Shown here: one piece after another, positions 44,476 through 56,864 of the stretch
How the letters are laid out: the number at the start of each line of letters is the position of its first letter
Position numbering within the stretch: the first letter of the stretch is position 1
Assembly (NCBI GenBank): GCA_028753945.1
Contig: JAPNXP010000002.1
Span: 3,348,001-3,412,000 of the forward strand
Source of the DNA: Hexactinellida sp. DTS-2022
Lineage: Eukaryota > Porifera > Hexactinellida
Reading direction: 5' to 3'
DNA length: 64,000 bases
The notes under the pieces: model-generated
Database searches by the model: none
Told to the model about the DNA's origin: nothing
The model's input: only the letters and a program-made list of their open reading frames with translations
Made by a program: the position numbers and the translations under genes

Positions 44476-45349
44476 GGTTCAGGTATACTCTACAAAATCC
44501 CAAAATTTCGATAAACCCCAAACTATGGTAAATCTCGTTTTTATTGGATTTTCGGATTGTGTGGATACCCATGTGGACTTTGACGAAATTTCAAAGAAAA
44601 ATTCCAATTATTTCTCCAGTTTGACTCACTTCGAGTTTTGAAAGAAATATTGGGGTTCTGCTTTTGGTTGCCGGTTGCAGTATACCATGGAAACTTGATA
44701 ATTTCGGGACATTGCCACATATAGGTTTTATCTTATATTTGGATAGAACAGCATATATCGCATCTTAATTTCAAATATTATGGAAGAATATTGAAAACTC
44801 TCAATGATACAGACTTTTTAGTGTCCTCTACCTAAGCCACTGCCATAGGGGACACTTTTTTTCAAACCTCGCTATCTCCAAACACAATTATTGCCATTGC
44901 GGAAGTCATATTATGACTCATATACCACCTAGAAACAAAATCTCAACGGTTTTGGACAGATCTCAATTAGTTCTATCATATGAGTGTAGCGATTTCATTT
45001 GTAACTTTTATTTTTATTTTTATTTAATTTATTGATGATGAAAAAAGTGATGTCCACATTTATTGATGAAAAATTTGACTCATACGTGATTAAAAGAATT
45101 CTTGCACTCATATGATAGTTTAGGAGTTTCTTAATGCAATGCAGCAACAATCTACTCCTAATCATTAGCAGGAAAAAACCTATCCGTTCCGCAAAATACG
45201 ATTTTCTAGAAAAAATATTTTTCAATGAGTTACCTAGTTCGAATATTATTGCATTTTTGCCGGTTAGAAGATGAAGTAAATCCGCTGTAAAAATTTAATT
45301 AATTCGGGTAAATAGTTTTGATAGAAGTGCTCTAGAGTATACCTGAACC
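44476..45349 (-). mobile_element. TTAA-flanked MITE, family GGTTCAGG, copy 3
   Basis: TTAA at 44472-44475 and 45350-45353; near-identical reverse complement of 4083-4955, so a recent relative. The open frame at 44354-44641 crosses its edge and is spurious. Confidence 0.92.
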
Positions 45350-45419
45350 TTAAAGAGTCAACTTGGCCTAAACCCAGTTATGGATTTGACAAATCCATCT
45401 ACTCCACAGTTCTGCTCAA

Positions 45420-45596
45420 CTCTAGGTTTTGACTATACGTATGTGTATGATTTGTTGTGTAGGTGCTAACTAATTGTTTTAACCAAACATATAGGAGTTC
45501 TCTTAGAGTCCCGCATATCGGGGCACTCCCTCGTATCGGGACGCTGAGCGCTTGGACGGAGGTGCCCCGATACGCGGTGTTCCACTGTATCCTAAT
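45420..45596. mobile_element. Tigger/pogo end repeat, copy 1
   Basis: GGTGCCCCGATACGCGGTGT then TCCACTG and TA; the ~170 bp before it match 47020-47169. A CAGTGGAAC-type pogo end; no opposite end found. Confidence 0.6.
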
Positions 45597-45626
45597 ATGA
45601 TGCTGGAATAGAAACAAATCGTTTAA

Positions 45627-46035
45627 GGTTCAGGTATACTCTACAAATTTCGAATATTTTGATAAAATCCAAATCATTGTCTATTTCTCTTTTATTGCAT
45701 TTTGGGATTGTATTGATACCAATGAGTACTCTCAAGAGATTTCTAAGAAAAATTCCTATTATTTTTCCAGTTTGACACACTTTGGTCACCTCAATTTAGT
45801 AATATTTGCTGTAATTTTTTTTTTCCAAAGCCGCTATCTCAAAACTAACATTTTCAGAATTGCGGAAGCAGTCTTTTTGTCAATTTTGGTAGTAGAATCA
45901 AAAACTCAACGGTTTCGGAGATATCTCGTGAAGATACAACTTTTCAGTGCTGCGATTTACCCTAATATGTATAGTTCATCTGTTTTTTGTATTTTGGATG
46001 AGGAAAATATTCATTTGAAAATCGACATAACATAA
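45627..46035 (-). mobile_element. TTAA-flanked MITE, family GGTTCAGG, copy 4 (truncated)
   Basis: TTAA 45623-45626 followed by GGTTCAGGTATACTCTACAA; follows the subfamily of 4960-5657 in reverse and fades out near 46035 without the second end. Confidence 0.75.
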
Positions 46036-46201
46036 GAGTATTTGAAATCCAGAAAAATGTAGATATCACAATTCCAGGACTCAAAAGTTATATTACATCC
46101 AGCTAAACACATTTTATCAATAATATTCTTGGTATTGTGAATCTTTTCTGATTGATTAAGCAATGAAACAGTTCTTCACAGATTATTTAGTTGTAGCATG
46201 T

Positions 46202-46423
46202 ACAGGTATCCCTCTTTTACGCGGTAGATGCGTTCCTTGAAAAGCCCGCGTAAAACGAAATCGCGTAAAAAAAGGTCTATTCTCCTAGTATCACATATTA
46301 AACCAATAGATGCGTTTCCAAATATTATCAACATAGAATAATATTTTAAATACCTAGTGTTTAAACAATGAAACCTCCAACATCCGGACCTCTCAGATAA
46401 CCAAGGTTTCCGTGTGTATGTTA
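46202..46423. mobile_element. Pogo-like end (CAGGTATCCCTC)
   Basis: TACAGGTATCCCTCTTTTAC then GCGG, with further CGCGTAAAA motifs; related to 40060-40171. Incomplete. Confidence 0.45.
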
Positions 46424-46740
46424 ATCCCATGGGAATTCCCATGAGATTTCCAATATGGGATTGGAATGGAAATTATTTAAACCTATGGGAATCCTGATAT
46501 AAACCAACTTGTGAGAATACTTGGGAATTCTTATAAAGGGTATTGTGTTGTGAAGGGAAATAAAATTAGCTTCGCACCGCAACCCTACACCTTCGGATAC
46601 CTCTCACAACGGGTATCTTTAGTGTGTTTAGTGAAGAAAATATGTATTCATTTGACCAATAATATATTTGGATGAACTTACTATATGACAAATACAAATC
46701 CCTAACTATCTACTATCCATAAATCATCATTTTTGTTTTT
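46424..46740 (+). repeat. Dispersed repeat TCCCATGGGAATTCCC, copy 2
   Basis: See 39646-39960; same orientation, many substitutions. Confidence 0.75.
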
Positions 46741-47019
46741 ATGGAAATGTAGAACCGCTTTGTTACAACTAAATATTATATATTATCTAAATCTCCATAA
46801 AAGAGAGAATTAAGTAACATTTTTTTATATTTTGAGCAGCTTAGTATTCTTTGTCATGGCCGCTTAGCGTTACCACTCACGCTAGAGACTCGTGCTGAGG
46901 TTATCGAGGGAGTTTTTCAAAAAAAAAAAATTACGTGAATATCATGAATTTGTGACTCCTAGTGTAGGTAAAGTATAATGTGAAATTGTAATGTGGAGTA
47001 ATGCTTAAATATCATCCTT

Positions 47020-47169
47020 AACTCTAGGTTTTGACTATATGTGTATGATTTGTTGTGTAGGTGCTAATTTAATTGTTTTAACCAAACATATTGGAGTTCT
47101 CTTAGAACCACGCGTATCGGAGCGCTGAGCGCGTGGACGGAGGTGCCCCTATACGCGGGGTTCCACTGT
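47020..47169. mobile_element. Tigger/pogo end repeat, copy 2
   Basis: Ends GCCCCTATACGCGGGGTTCC then ACTG and TA; matches 45420-45596. Confidence 0.6.
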
Positions 47170-47171
47170 AT

Positions 47172-49425
47172 TACACATATTTATGAAAAATCTTTATAAA
47201 AAATGAATTAATTAAAAATTCAACAAAATCTTACTATGATCATTCAATCATATACTATTATAGTTGAAATACAACCTCAAACTAAGTTAGCTGTTTACTG
47301 TTGAATTGATATCACTGGGCAACGGCTATATGGATTCATATAGGAAAATTTATAATATAGTAATAACTTTATAATAATGCAAGGTAAATCAATTCTATTT
47401 TCCAGGTAAACTAATACTACATAGTACAGTCCAAAAACGCTATCAAACTTGAAATCAATTAACATTTTTTTTTCAAGGGGCTATCTCCTTATTAAAAATC
47501 TTAATAGTATTGATAGATTGATGAAAATATGGATAAGAAATTTCTAACTCAAGTTTGATCTGGATTGCTTAAAAAATGTATTATTTTGAAGACAATTACA
47601 TACAGTTGAACTCGGATATTTACTACTCGGCTTAATACGTGCTCTCGGTTAATAGGCACTATTCTCTAATATCGATTTTTCTCCCTATCAAATGCTTTAT
47701 AAATGATTCGGTAAATACAAAATTGGATAAGAAACCATCGGATAAGACCTACCGATTTTTATTATCTAGTAAATATATCTATAATATTTCGGTTGGTACG
47801 TACTTAAAAACTGAGCTAGACTCAGTTAGTATTTTGATTATGTGTGTACGTGACAACTATAAACTTCAACGCTAGTGCATACTACAAGCATGGGAAGCTT
47901 GTATTTTAGAGCAAAATCTATAATAGGCTGAAATCTTTTACTATGGGCACAATTTGGACAGTGTATTAAGAGTATATGAGGAATATCAGTATGCATTTAT
48001 CTTGTTTCTATAGTATGGAATTTTTATAAATTCTAAATATAGTTTCAATTCAAATTAATACAACAAAACCCTTGTTTTAAAGTGCTCTTACTACACTAAT
48101 TTAATCTTTTTTGAACATAGGACTAATCTATAATATCAAATACAACACGGTCATATATGTTTTTCTCTCTAAAATTCCCAAAACTTTTATTCGGGGCTAT
48201 ATGTCTTGAAAACACCACTTTTCATGTGTTTTTGACACTTTTTGGCACTAAACTTCTCACAAGAAAGTCTAAAAACAAGTAATCAAAATTATATCATTTT
48301 GATTTATAATTTCACTTGTTATGAACACTATGTCAAATTTTTGGACAAATTCATTGGCCAGTTTTTGAAGGAAAAATTGTCCCCCTGGGATCCTTTTCAC
48401 AAAATACGGTTTTTCAGTTGTGTCGAAGTTGCTGAGTCCAGAATTTGAAAATGCGAAGAAAAGGAGTTCCCAAGCTGTAATAGATATTGTCATTTGGAAT
48501 TGAATTAGGGTATTTTTAGCAATTTAGAGCTAAGCTCTATCTCATTTGGATCCGAAGTTGGATTTTTGTCAGCTTATTAAAGTATTGCAACTCTGCCACC
48601 ATCATAATGGTCATTTGAAATCAGAACACATCATTTGAATTAAAATATAATCCCAAAAGGTCATCCAATGAGTAAGAAATAGTATCATGATGTGATTAGA
48701 ATTTTTGAGCTAGCCACTGCTGTCCATAGATCAAGAGTTAGAAAATTTGCCTCGTCATCAAAATTGGTCACATAAAAATTACCATATATGGTCATGTTGA
48801 TAATTATGACTCCTAGGGACCAAAAATGTATAATATTCGTATAGAAAGTCAGATATTAACTCTATTTTATAATGGCTATGATCATTTTATCTCAAAGCGT
48901 TTGAGAAATATCAACAGGTGTGAAATGTGCGATTTTTTGCCCCATTCTGTTCAACAAAAGTCCCGAACATATCGAATAATGATTGGATCTTTTCGTTTAA
49001 TGTCTCATTTTTTGTGCAAATGCTATTCCATCTTTGTATTAACAAATTGGGGTGTTATATAATACTTTATTTTATATTTGAGGGCCTTGAGGTGTGAAAA
49101 TATGACAAAACAGACAAAACCATAGTCATAAATTGGTCATAACTCACGATATATTATTGGAAAAGTGTTGAAACCAGATGCTACGTATAGATAAGAAGCT
49201 GACGCTTTAATATGAAGATTAACAGAATTATTCTGGTGTTCAATTTCCCACAGCAATATAAGATCACTGGGTACTTGCATACCCTTCATCTTTTTTTATG
49301 CCCCTAATTTCCTAACTTTTGACATATTCCTGAACTTTTTGTGAACCTATATATTTTGACCTGTCGAGTCCGAATTTTTCTCATTTGGGACACAATATAT
49401 AGCTGTGCAGAATTTTATCATCTCT
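47172..49425. other. Gene-free AT-rich stretch
   Basis: CAGTTGAACTCGGATATTTA at ~47604 (after TA) looks like a lone pogo end. Otherwise nothing I can support; open frames have no family features. Confidence 0.45.
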
Positions 49426-49429
49426 TTAA

Positions 49430-50315
49430 GGAGTCACAAAGTTAAATATGGCCAGATGCTATAGAACATCTCTACAAAGTTAATCAGAACACTCCAATTT
49501 TTATATCAGCATGACTGGAAGAACATAAAAAGTCATCAAAAAAATATTCTAGAAGATTCTGAAGTATATTCTTGACAGGATAGTACTAAATGTCCCAAAA
49601 TCCGTATGAAATTCGGACAAAAGGACACTAAACAACGTGGCACCGGTCATTTATAACGGATCTAAATACCTTTGTTATATAATTATAATCCTGGTAAATA
49701 AGTCAAAATCTGCCGCTTATAGTGTCCGGAAGTTAGAACTAAGCTCTAAAGAAGATTGTATTTATGCTTACGCCATCAAATTGTGCCACGTGACACATCC
49801 ATATATGGTAAACAAAATCATAGAATGTAAACTACATGGTATGTAGTCCCAATTTGTTGCCCAGTGAATTTGTATTGATTAATTGACATCGTTACATGGT
49901 TAGAGCTAGTTGCAACGACTTCTCATTCGTGAGATAATTAATTGCTTCGTCATCAAAAGTGGCGCATCCATATGACCATATATGGTCAAAGAAATTATAA
50001 TTTTCAGAAATATGAATTTAGTTTCTCAACTGTTTAAAGTCATTCTAATAGGTCTAAATCCAAATTTGCTAAGCAATACGATTGAATTTGACGGACTTAT
50101 AGCTCATAGTCCATTTTCTGCCCCCTGCTGGCCCTGCAGGTGTTGGATTACGACGTTTTGATCTATCCTGACAAGAATATACATCAGAATCGTCTAGAAA
50201 TTTTTTTGATGACTTTTTTTGTGCTTCCAGTCATGCTGATATAAAAATTGGAGTGTTCTGATTAACTTTGTGGAGACGTTCTATAGAAACTGGAATTATT
50301 TAACTTGATGTCCCC
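49430..50315 (+). mobile_element. TTAA-flanked MITE, family GGAGTCACAAAG, copy 2 (complete)
   Basis: TTAA at 49426-49429 and 50316-50319. Long inverted ends: GGAGTCACAAAGTTAAATAT ... CATGACTGGAAG against CTTCCAGTCATGCTGATATA ... TTAACTTGATGTCCCC, ~150 bp each. 886 bp, non-coding. Confidence 0.88.
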
Positions 50316-50585
50316 TTAAATTTTAAAATTCGTTGAAATTCGTTGGCCGCAGCCCTAGAATGCTTATAAAAGCAAGAATAAGTATCAGAAAGTCACAAAG
50401 ATTTCTCAGGGGTAACACATCATCCATCCTCATACCTCTGATTAAGAATTGAAAGATTTCCTGCTAAAATAGATATTACGACTTAGAAAAAAAAGTCCAG
50501 TGCACTAGCGTCAATCATATCGTATATATGTCTCAGTCTTGTATTCCCTACATCGTGTTCATATCATCTACAAGTCCGTTTAGAC

Positions 50586-51320
50586 CAGGGGTGGGCAAAC
50601 CTTTTAGGCCGCGGGCCAAATTTGATAAATGTCATAGTGTTGCGGACCTGAGAGTGAATTTTTCCCATTTAGCAAATTTTTCTTTTGATTTGGAGTAGCA
50701 ATAATGGGAAATATACTATGATACTGAGGAAGTACAAATTTAATATGATATTAGGAAGTATAAAGAACTAGTGGGAATTGTGCAGTTGATCCTGCGGTTT
50801 TAATAGTTTATCAAATTTGGTTCTCTGACTGAAGTAGCAATACACATTAGCTGAGTAAGGTATTCATCTGTCAATGCTGATCTTGACATATTTTCGATGA
50901 ACTTTATCATCCCTGCCAATCGTACAGAGATTCCTGTACAGTAAATTTTGGCCATTCTGTACAGGCATATACAGGGATTTATTCCATTTATATAAGGATT
51001 TCTAATTTTCTAACTATGAGTAAATAATGCCTAAAATGTCACAGATATGATGGTATATTCTGCCATCCATTCTACATTGGCTACATAAAGGCACAACGTT
51101 GTTTCTATATTTATTCAAGTGTATCCTAATTCCCTGGACGATCGAGCGCAGCGAGCGAGACATTTTTTGGAAGGTGTACATGGATTTTGGCCAATGTACA
51201 GGGGGAAATTGGAACCTGTAGAGGGATATGATTCAAATAGGTTGGCAGGTATGCTTTATGTGTCCTAGACTACCAAAGATATGGACTTCTGTTGAGGTCA
51301 AGCGGGCCGGTTAAATATCG
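50586..51320. mobile_element. hAT-Charlie-like end and embedded repeat
   Basis: CAGGGGTGGGCAAACCTTTT then AGGCCGCGGGCC is a typical Charlie MITE end; GCGGGCCGG near 51302 may be the partner's remnant. A copy of the TTGGCAGGTAT / TGTACAGGGAT family lies at ~50915-51251. Confidence 0.5.
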
Positions 51321-51372
51321 TAGGCGAGCAACATATAAATTGATATAATCATTGATTTAGTAATGTTAATTG

Positions 51373-51615
51373 CAAAGGCGTCGGATCCACCAGGCTGCCC
51401 GGCACATTCCTAAAGTCCTAGTTCCGTGTAGATCAATGAAGCGTCCGGCTAACCCGGTCACCCGCCCGCATACACTAATGCACATATACCCTTGCATGAA
51501 CTAGCAGCGAGACGCATGCCGTGAACGTAGCGGCCCCTGAATCGATTGGGCCGTCCTGGAGATTTTGGCCCGGGGGGGCCGAAGTCTTGCGGGCGCATTT
51601 CCGACGCCTATGGAA
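51373..51615. mobile_element. GC-rich hAT-like MITE
   Basis: CAAAGGCGTCGGATCC against TTTCCGACGCCTATG; flanks GTTAATTG and CTTAATTG (7 of 8) if the right end is placed at 51615. Confidence 0.5.
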
Positions 51616-51912
51616 CTTAATTGGTATAAGTTTGGATATAAAAGATCTACGAACAGATTTTTGATATTCGCTTTTGTTCGATGAATTAAATTTAAGAGGT
51701 TCAAGTTCAAAAGAATCAATCAATTCGAATATTCCATCACAGGAATATTCTAAGTGCATCATGTAACAATAGTAAATTCTACAAAAGATTAGGATTGCAA
51801 TTCAACCCGATGTCTACCCGGGGCGAAAAACTTCTAAGAACCTGGGGCCGGTACCGGGGCAGAGTCTACTAGAACCGGGGCATCCCTGTTGAACCCCCTT
51901 GGGACCGCCAAT
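51616..51912. other. Flank with a GC-rich MITE end
   Basis: The end CCCCCTTGGGACCGCCAATG (51893-51912) matches the right end of the 9350-9515 MITE. It adjoins the OTU fragment and probably cut it. Confidence 0.45.
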
Positions 51913-51918
51913 GACTTC

Positions 51919-52254
51919 AGTTAGTTTCAGCAACACTTTAGTACCATGAGGCGTAATTATTCATGGGAGACTGTGAATCAACTTGATATGTTTGGAATTT
52001 TAGCTTTTAGCCGTTATATTAATGCTGCTGATACAGACCCGTCTAAATGGGTGAATACTGATGCATATAATGCAAATACTCTAGGTATACGCAATGATCC
52101 TATCTATTTAGGAATCCCTCCTATTGTTCTATTCCATAGTGTCAATTTTTCAGGATTTTGTTCTAGTCATCATGATGCGATATATGTTTCTCAGAAAAAT
52201 TACATTCAAGAGCATTGTCTAAATTGTTTAATTTTTAAAAGTAACACCTAACCT
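51919..52254 (+). pseudogene. OTU-type protease fragment, C-terminal half
   Basis: The frame reads QHFSTMRRNYSWETVNQLDM, FGILAFSRYINAADTDPSKW and ends with SSHHDAIYVSQ, whose His-x-Asp motif (52168-52185) is the usual catalytic histidine signature of OTU cysteine proteases. It aligns over its whole length with the minus-strand piece at 59600-59850 (DMRRSFS, SVNELIMYEILAGI, TNPSKWVITD, NHYDAL). The N-terminal half with the catalytic Asp/Cys is absent, cut at or near the MITE end at 51912. About 100 aa remain of a ~200-aa domain. Confidence 0.65.
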
Positions 52255-52299
52255 GTGTCCGAGTATATATGTGTATATTTGGCTTGTTAATTAAAAGCG

Positions 52300-52515
52300 T
52301 CTGTCTGTGAATTCCATGACTTGGATGCGAGGCAAGCGTCTTGGTTCACCTGGTTTGACATAGTCAAGCGTGAAGCGTCTGGTGTTCCTTGGCTTTAGCA
52401 AGCAATTTGGTTTGCCGGGCTTGAGATAATCAAGCGTCTCGTGTTACCTGGCTTGGAGCCGAGGGAAGCGTTTTGGTTCACTGGCTTGACTTAGTCAAGC
52501 GTTTGGTGTTGCCGA
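52300..52515. repeat. Degenerate tandem repeat, three units
   Basis: Irregular units of TTGGTTCACCTGG, TTTGACATAGTCAAGCGT and CTGGTGTTCCTTGG spaced ~60-70 bp. AGTCAAGCGT recurs near 52361, 52425 and 52494. Confidence 0.6.
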
Positions 52516-52736
52516 AAGCAAGTATACCACTTATTACTTCTTTTAATATTACCATTTACTCTGTGTGTAATTCGTTTATGTTTTATGATGTAATTTAATA
52601 TTACCATTTTCTCTGTGTGTAATTCGTTTATGTTTTGTGCTGTCCAGGATTGTTACTATCCTGCTCATGAGATCTATAGAGGATCGAAACAGCCCAAATA
52701 ATTTCCGAGAAATAGTTTCATGGAGGTAGTTGATTT

Positions 52737-53193
52737 AAGGGTGCTTAGGGTGAAGAATGTTTTAGCGGTATGGGTGGTTTTAGCGTCTTTGTAGATATTG
52801 AAGTGTAATTCTCCAATCTGCTCTGTAATTGCATAACTAAGCATAATATGTATATAGCATATCTAAGTCCAAACTATTTTTCGAGTAGCATTAAATTTTT
52901 AAGGAAATGCCTCCCCATAGGGAAAATACTGCTTACTAGATTTACTGAATTAATTCTTGTAAAGTATATTCGATATAGCTCCAAAAATTTGTATGATTGA
53001 TCAGTACTATTAGCACTACATTTGCTTAGCTCATCAGACGCCTATCCCAAGTTTAACCAATTCTTAACTTACGAATCCTAAATTCGTCAAAAAAGAGGCC
53101 AAAAAGTGGTGTTTTTGCTCCTTGCTTGGTCGCTACCTAGACACTAATCGTTGGTTTGCTTCAATGAGCTTGCAAAATGATCATTATAATATT
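52737..53193 (-). repeat. ~460-bp dispersed repeat, copy 2
   Basis: Reverse complement of 41827-42290. Confidence 0.8.
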
Positions 53194-54195
53194 AAGAACT
53201 AAATCTGAATTTTTGAAAGCAATCCCTTTTGAACTTTATTAGATAAAATTCGGGATATGTCAAAAAAACTACATTTGAGTAATTGAAGGCTGAAGTTTTT
53301 TGATTGTGAAATGCATATGTCTATTAAATTTGTCCGTATTACAACCGGATTTAGTTTAAATGTGCTAGATAAGTTTCATACTATATACTAAATATGCATT
53401 GAAACATCATAGTAAACAAACTCCTTGAATAAATCGAATTATAAGCAAAGTTTCTGTCGTATTAATGCAGTCCGCTTTCTTTTGGGACATCATTATCAGT
53501 GATTATATCATGGCTTACGTAGTGATTAATGCTCTAATATATATAATAAGTCTATACTAGTTGGGATACAGTATGAATATACTAATATATATTACAATTG
53601 AGTTGAATAATATAATGTAGTCAATTAATAAATTGATGATGCATACAGAAATTTAAAAAATATGCAGATCAGAATTTCTAGCCCATTATCAACTTGTTTT
53701 GACAATATATGCTAATTACTGAGATATTTGTGCATATTAATGTTAGTTTATATACAAAAAGTATATAGTACAAGATAAGGTACATATAAAACCAAGGAAT
53801 GTCAATCGAGATAATAAAAAAGCTACATCATCAACAATGACGTCACCAAATTGACATTTTGAAGACTTTGTAGAATATTTTTTCAAAAAAATTCACTTCT
53901 CACTTAATTTAATGATATATTAGCTTCATTTCACAGAATAAACTCGCATTTCAATTTTGTCACTAAAAGACCAAAGATCTCACTCGAAGCATCCTTAAAA
54001 TGGGTTAGTTGATGTTGGGTGATGACCCAACACTCACATAAAAAATGCTGACTCATCACTTAATATATTCAACTGAAACTTGAATATCTTTGAAATGAAG
54101 TGAGCTAAAACGAAACTTTCAACTCACTAAGGGTCGTTTCCTTTTGAAACACCTTTCGAAATAATTTAACACCTTCGTAGTGTTGATGACATGGC
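53194..54195. other. Gene-free stretch with old repeats
   Basis: 53465-53900 shares TCCGCTTTCTTTTGGGACATC and CATTTTGAAGACTTTGTAGA-like blocks with 15530-15860. No gene. Confidence 0.4.
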
Positions 54196-54440
54196 GAAAA
54201 AAAATCCAAAATTGTAGCCTGTGCCGAGAGCATGTTCCTATGGAGGCACTATCAATAAACCACCACCAAAATATAGTGCCACCAAAGGAACATGCGTCGG
54301 CACAGGCTGCAATTTTGGATTTTTTATTACTGTGCAGACTATACTATAGTGTAGTGGCCCAGTATTGGAATCACTGCCTTTATTACTGTGCCGACTATAC
54401 TATAGTATAGTGGCCCAGTATTGGAATCACTGCCTTTATT
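54196..54440. repeat. Hairpin followed by a 65-bp direct repeat
   Basis: 54200-54325 folds: AATCCAAAATTGTAGCCTGTG ... ATAGTGCC against GGCACTAT-like and CACAGGCTGCAATTTTGGATT. Then TTATTACTGTGC, GACTATACTATAG and CAGTATTGGAATCACTGCC occur twice (54327-54385, 54386-54440). CTATACTATAGTATAGTGG also occurs at ~33418. Confidence 0.75.
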
Positions 54441-56168
54441 TTTATTATTATTATTATTATTTCTCCGTAGACGGTACCCTGCCCTCACCTTTATACATTA
54501 AGGCCTAAAACTTGGCATGTAGGTGCGGAGTGACCGTCTAATTTGCACCTGGGGTTACGATTTTCGTTCAAAAATTATTAACATCTATTTAATCTAATTA
54601 AACCTCATAACATTAAATAATAAATAGTGAGCTTCATAAAATTTACATTTTTATAAACATCATGAATTTTTTAATCAGAATCACAAAATTTTCACACCTC
54701 TTTGAGATATGGTGACAAATGCTCTCGACTAATCAGATTTGAGGGTTTACTGCTATTGCAATTGATTAGCAAAATTCAGCCTCTAATATTTACCTCTCTA
54801 ATATGCATTGTTTAAATTAATTTTTGATACTGCTGATTGCATTTGATTGGTCCAATTCAACCACTAATATTAACCTCTCTAAAATACATTGTTCATCTTT
54901 GAATAAGTACCACAATCACAAAAATCATAATGAAAATATTTAATGGAACCATTTACAAACCCGTGTAACTCATCGAAGAAAACATAGACTTAAGACAATG
55001 TGTGCCATAAAGCGTAAATGTCTCAATAAAATGTTGAAAATAAAATACGCCTTAATCCTTAAGACATCCAAGGACAGCAAATGTAAATACACCCGAAATG
55101 TAGTGTAAATAATAAGCTTTGTAGAAGTGGGCTTGCTGTAATTACTAATTACCTATAATCAGTCCCCTGTACATAGCGACACATAGTGTATTCCCAGAAT
55201 ATAATATCAAATCTCAAATATATTTCATATTACGTAAGCAAACTACGTGCAACAAATCCTTCTAATGTTTTTGCTTCTTTAGAAGGTGGTAAATTTTGCT
55301 CTTTACTTGAAGTTCACCTAAGCCCATTTCTTTTCCTATAGAGGAATAATCCACCCCGTATTTATGGTGGAGTTGCAATACAGTTTCTTCCTCCTGGTCT
55401 GTCCAACGTCTCTTCTATATAAAACTCATAAACTAATTTGTGATGACTTGTTTGTTAGCTTTTACTTTGCCAACTACTGTGTAGTGGGACAGTACAGAAT
55501 TAACTACCTTGGTTAGTTAGTTAGTTAGTGAGTTTGTTTTACTTATCTTCTATACAGAGAAGAATTTGAACGATCCCAAGCTCGAATTCTTAGGACAGGT
55601 ATTTCATGGATTGCAGATGTGGCCCTGGGGTCACGATTTCTGAGAAAAATATTTTAAGACATACTTTGACAATTTGTAAAATATTTCTGGGCCATATCTC
55701 AAAATATGTTATGCTAAATACACATTTTCTATGCATTTTTGTAATCACAATAAAATTCTGCGTCTATTAGCAGTTCGCGATTTTTCAATTTGGGCTTAGT
55801 TTCTGCCACAATTGAGGTGTAAATTTCCTTGGTATACTAACACTTCAGATTCAATGAAACTGTTAAATCTGATTCCATTGTTTCAACTTGTAATACGTAA
55901 TTATATTGATTCAACTTGTTAAATCTAGGTTGTCTATTGTAGACACTATTAATATACATAATGTATTACATTTTCACGTTTCTACCTCTCATAGTGTTAT
56001 GAGCAATTAGGTCGATTTTCACACTTTCAAAAATGTGACAATGACGTAATAATTCTATGGTAGGTGTGAATTTTCCGAGCCAGACCCAAAATACCACTGC
56101 ATGCCAAAAATCAGCCCAGTGGGTATTGTAGTTTCTTCAATCAATTCTGTACATACAAACATATATAT
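54441..56168. other. Gene-free AT-rich stretch
   Basis: Starts with a TTATTA microsatellite (54440-54460). No gene or transposon supported. Confidence 0.4.
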
Positions 56169-56825
56169 ATCCTCACATCTCCTCTGAGAGTTCTCAACAG
56201 ATCTGAACCAAATTTTGTATGTCACTTAGAAGTTACCCCACCACCCTGAATAAGGAGTTTTTAAGAGATATTTACATTCCTCGCTAAGTTAACTCAAAAT
56301 ATGTGATTTTTTTGGCACCTTCCCATGCATTTCAATAGGAATTAGCAAAAGTCACAGTGCTGCTAGAAAAACATTTCAAACGTGCAATCTAGGTTTTAGT
56401 GTATGAGGAATCCAAATATGATATTTTAAAGTCAATAGAATGCATAATTTGCAATTTACCACATGCATATATTTCACACTTTGCGAGGGTACCGACCTTG
56501 ACCTATCAGATTGCCGAGTTCTCACATTATTCTGACTCGAGTTTTATTGGTCTATAATTCAATGGGTCAATTGTGTATGAAAGAAAACAACAATTGAATT
56601 TCCCTTGCTATAGCTGACATGATTTAACCAATAAAATTTCAGATTGCATTGAGTTGTCAATAGTCTCATTCCTATGGTGCCCGTAATATTAATACAACTG
56701 TTTACAATATTGTTAACTTCTGTCATATCCGTCATATTAGATATCCGTCATATTTCAAATCATAAACTCATTATAAGACATCCCGTGAATTTGAATACCG
56801 CGGCGAAGCGCGGGCACCCGGCTAG
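56169..56825 (+). mobile_element. Non-autonomous Helitron-like element
   Basis: Begins TCCTCACATCTCCTCTGAGA and ends CACCCGGCTAG|T. Just before the end is the hairpin CCGCGGCGAAGCGCGG (56798-56813), a common short GC-rich stem of Helitron/Helentron 3' ends, and CTAG is a CTRR terminus. TA and TG microsatellites follow, as often found at Helentron 3' ends. No coding sequence. Confidence 0.65.
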
Positions 56826-56864
56826 TATATATATAAAGTTGTTTGTGTGTGTGTGTGTATGTTT

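Noticed and set aside
41827-53193. Inverted pair 41827-42290 / 52737-53193 as the ends of an 11-kb element
   Set aside because: No terminal motif or target duplication at the outer edges, and the enclosed content is unrelated repeats. Treated as dispersed copies.
54180-54410. 76-codon frame MLMTWRKKIQNC
   Set aside because: Lies across a hairpin and a 65-bp direct repeat; no coding features.
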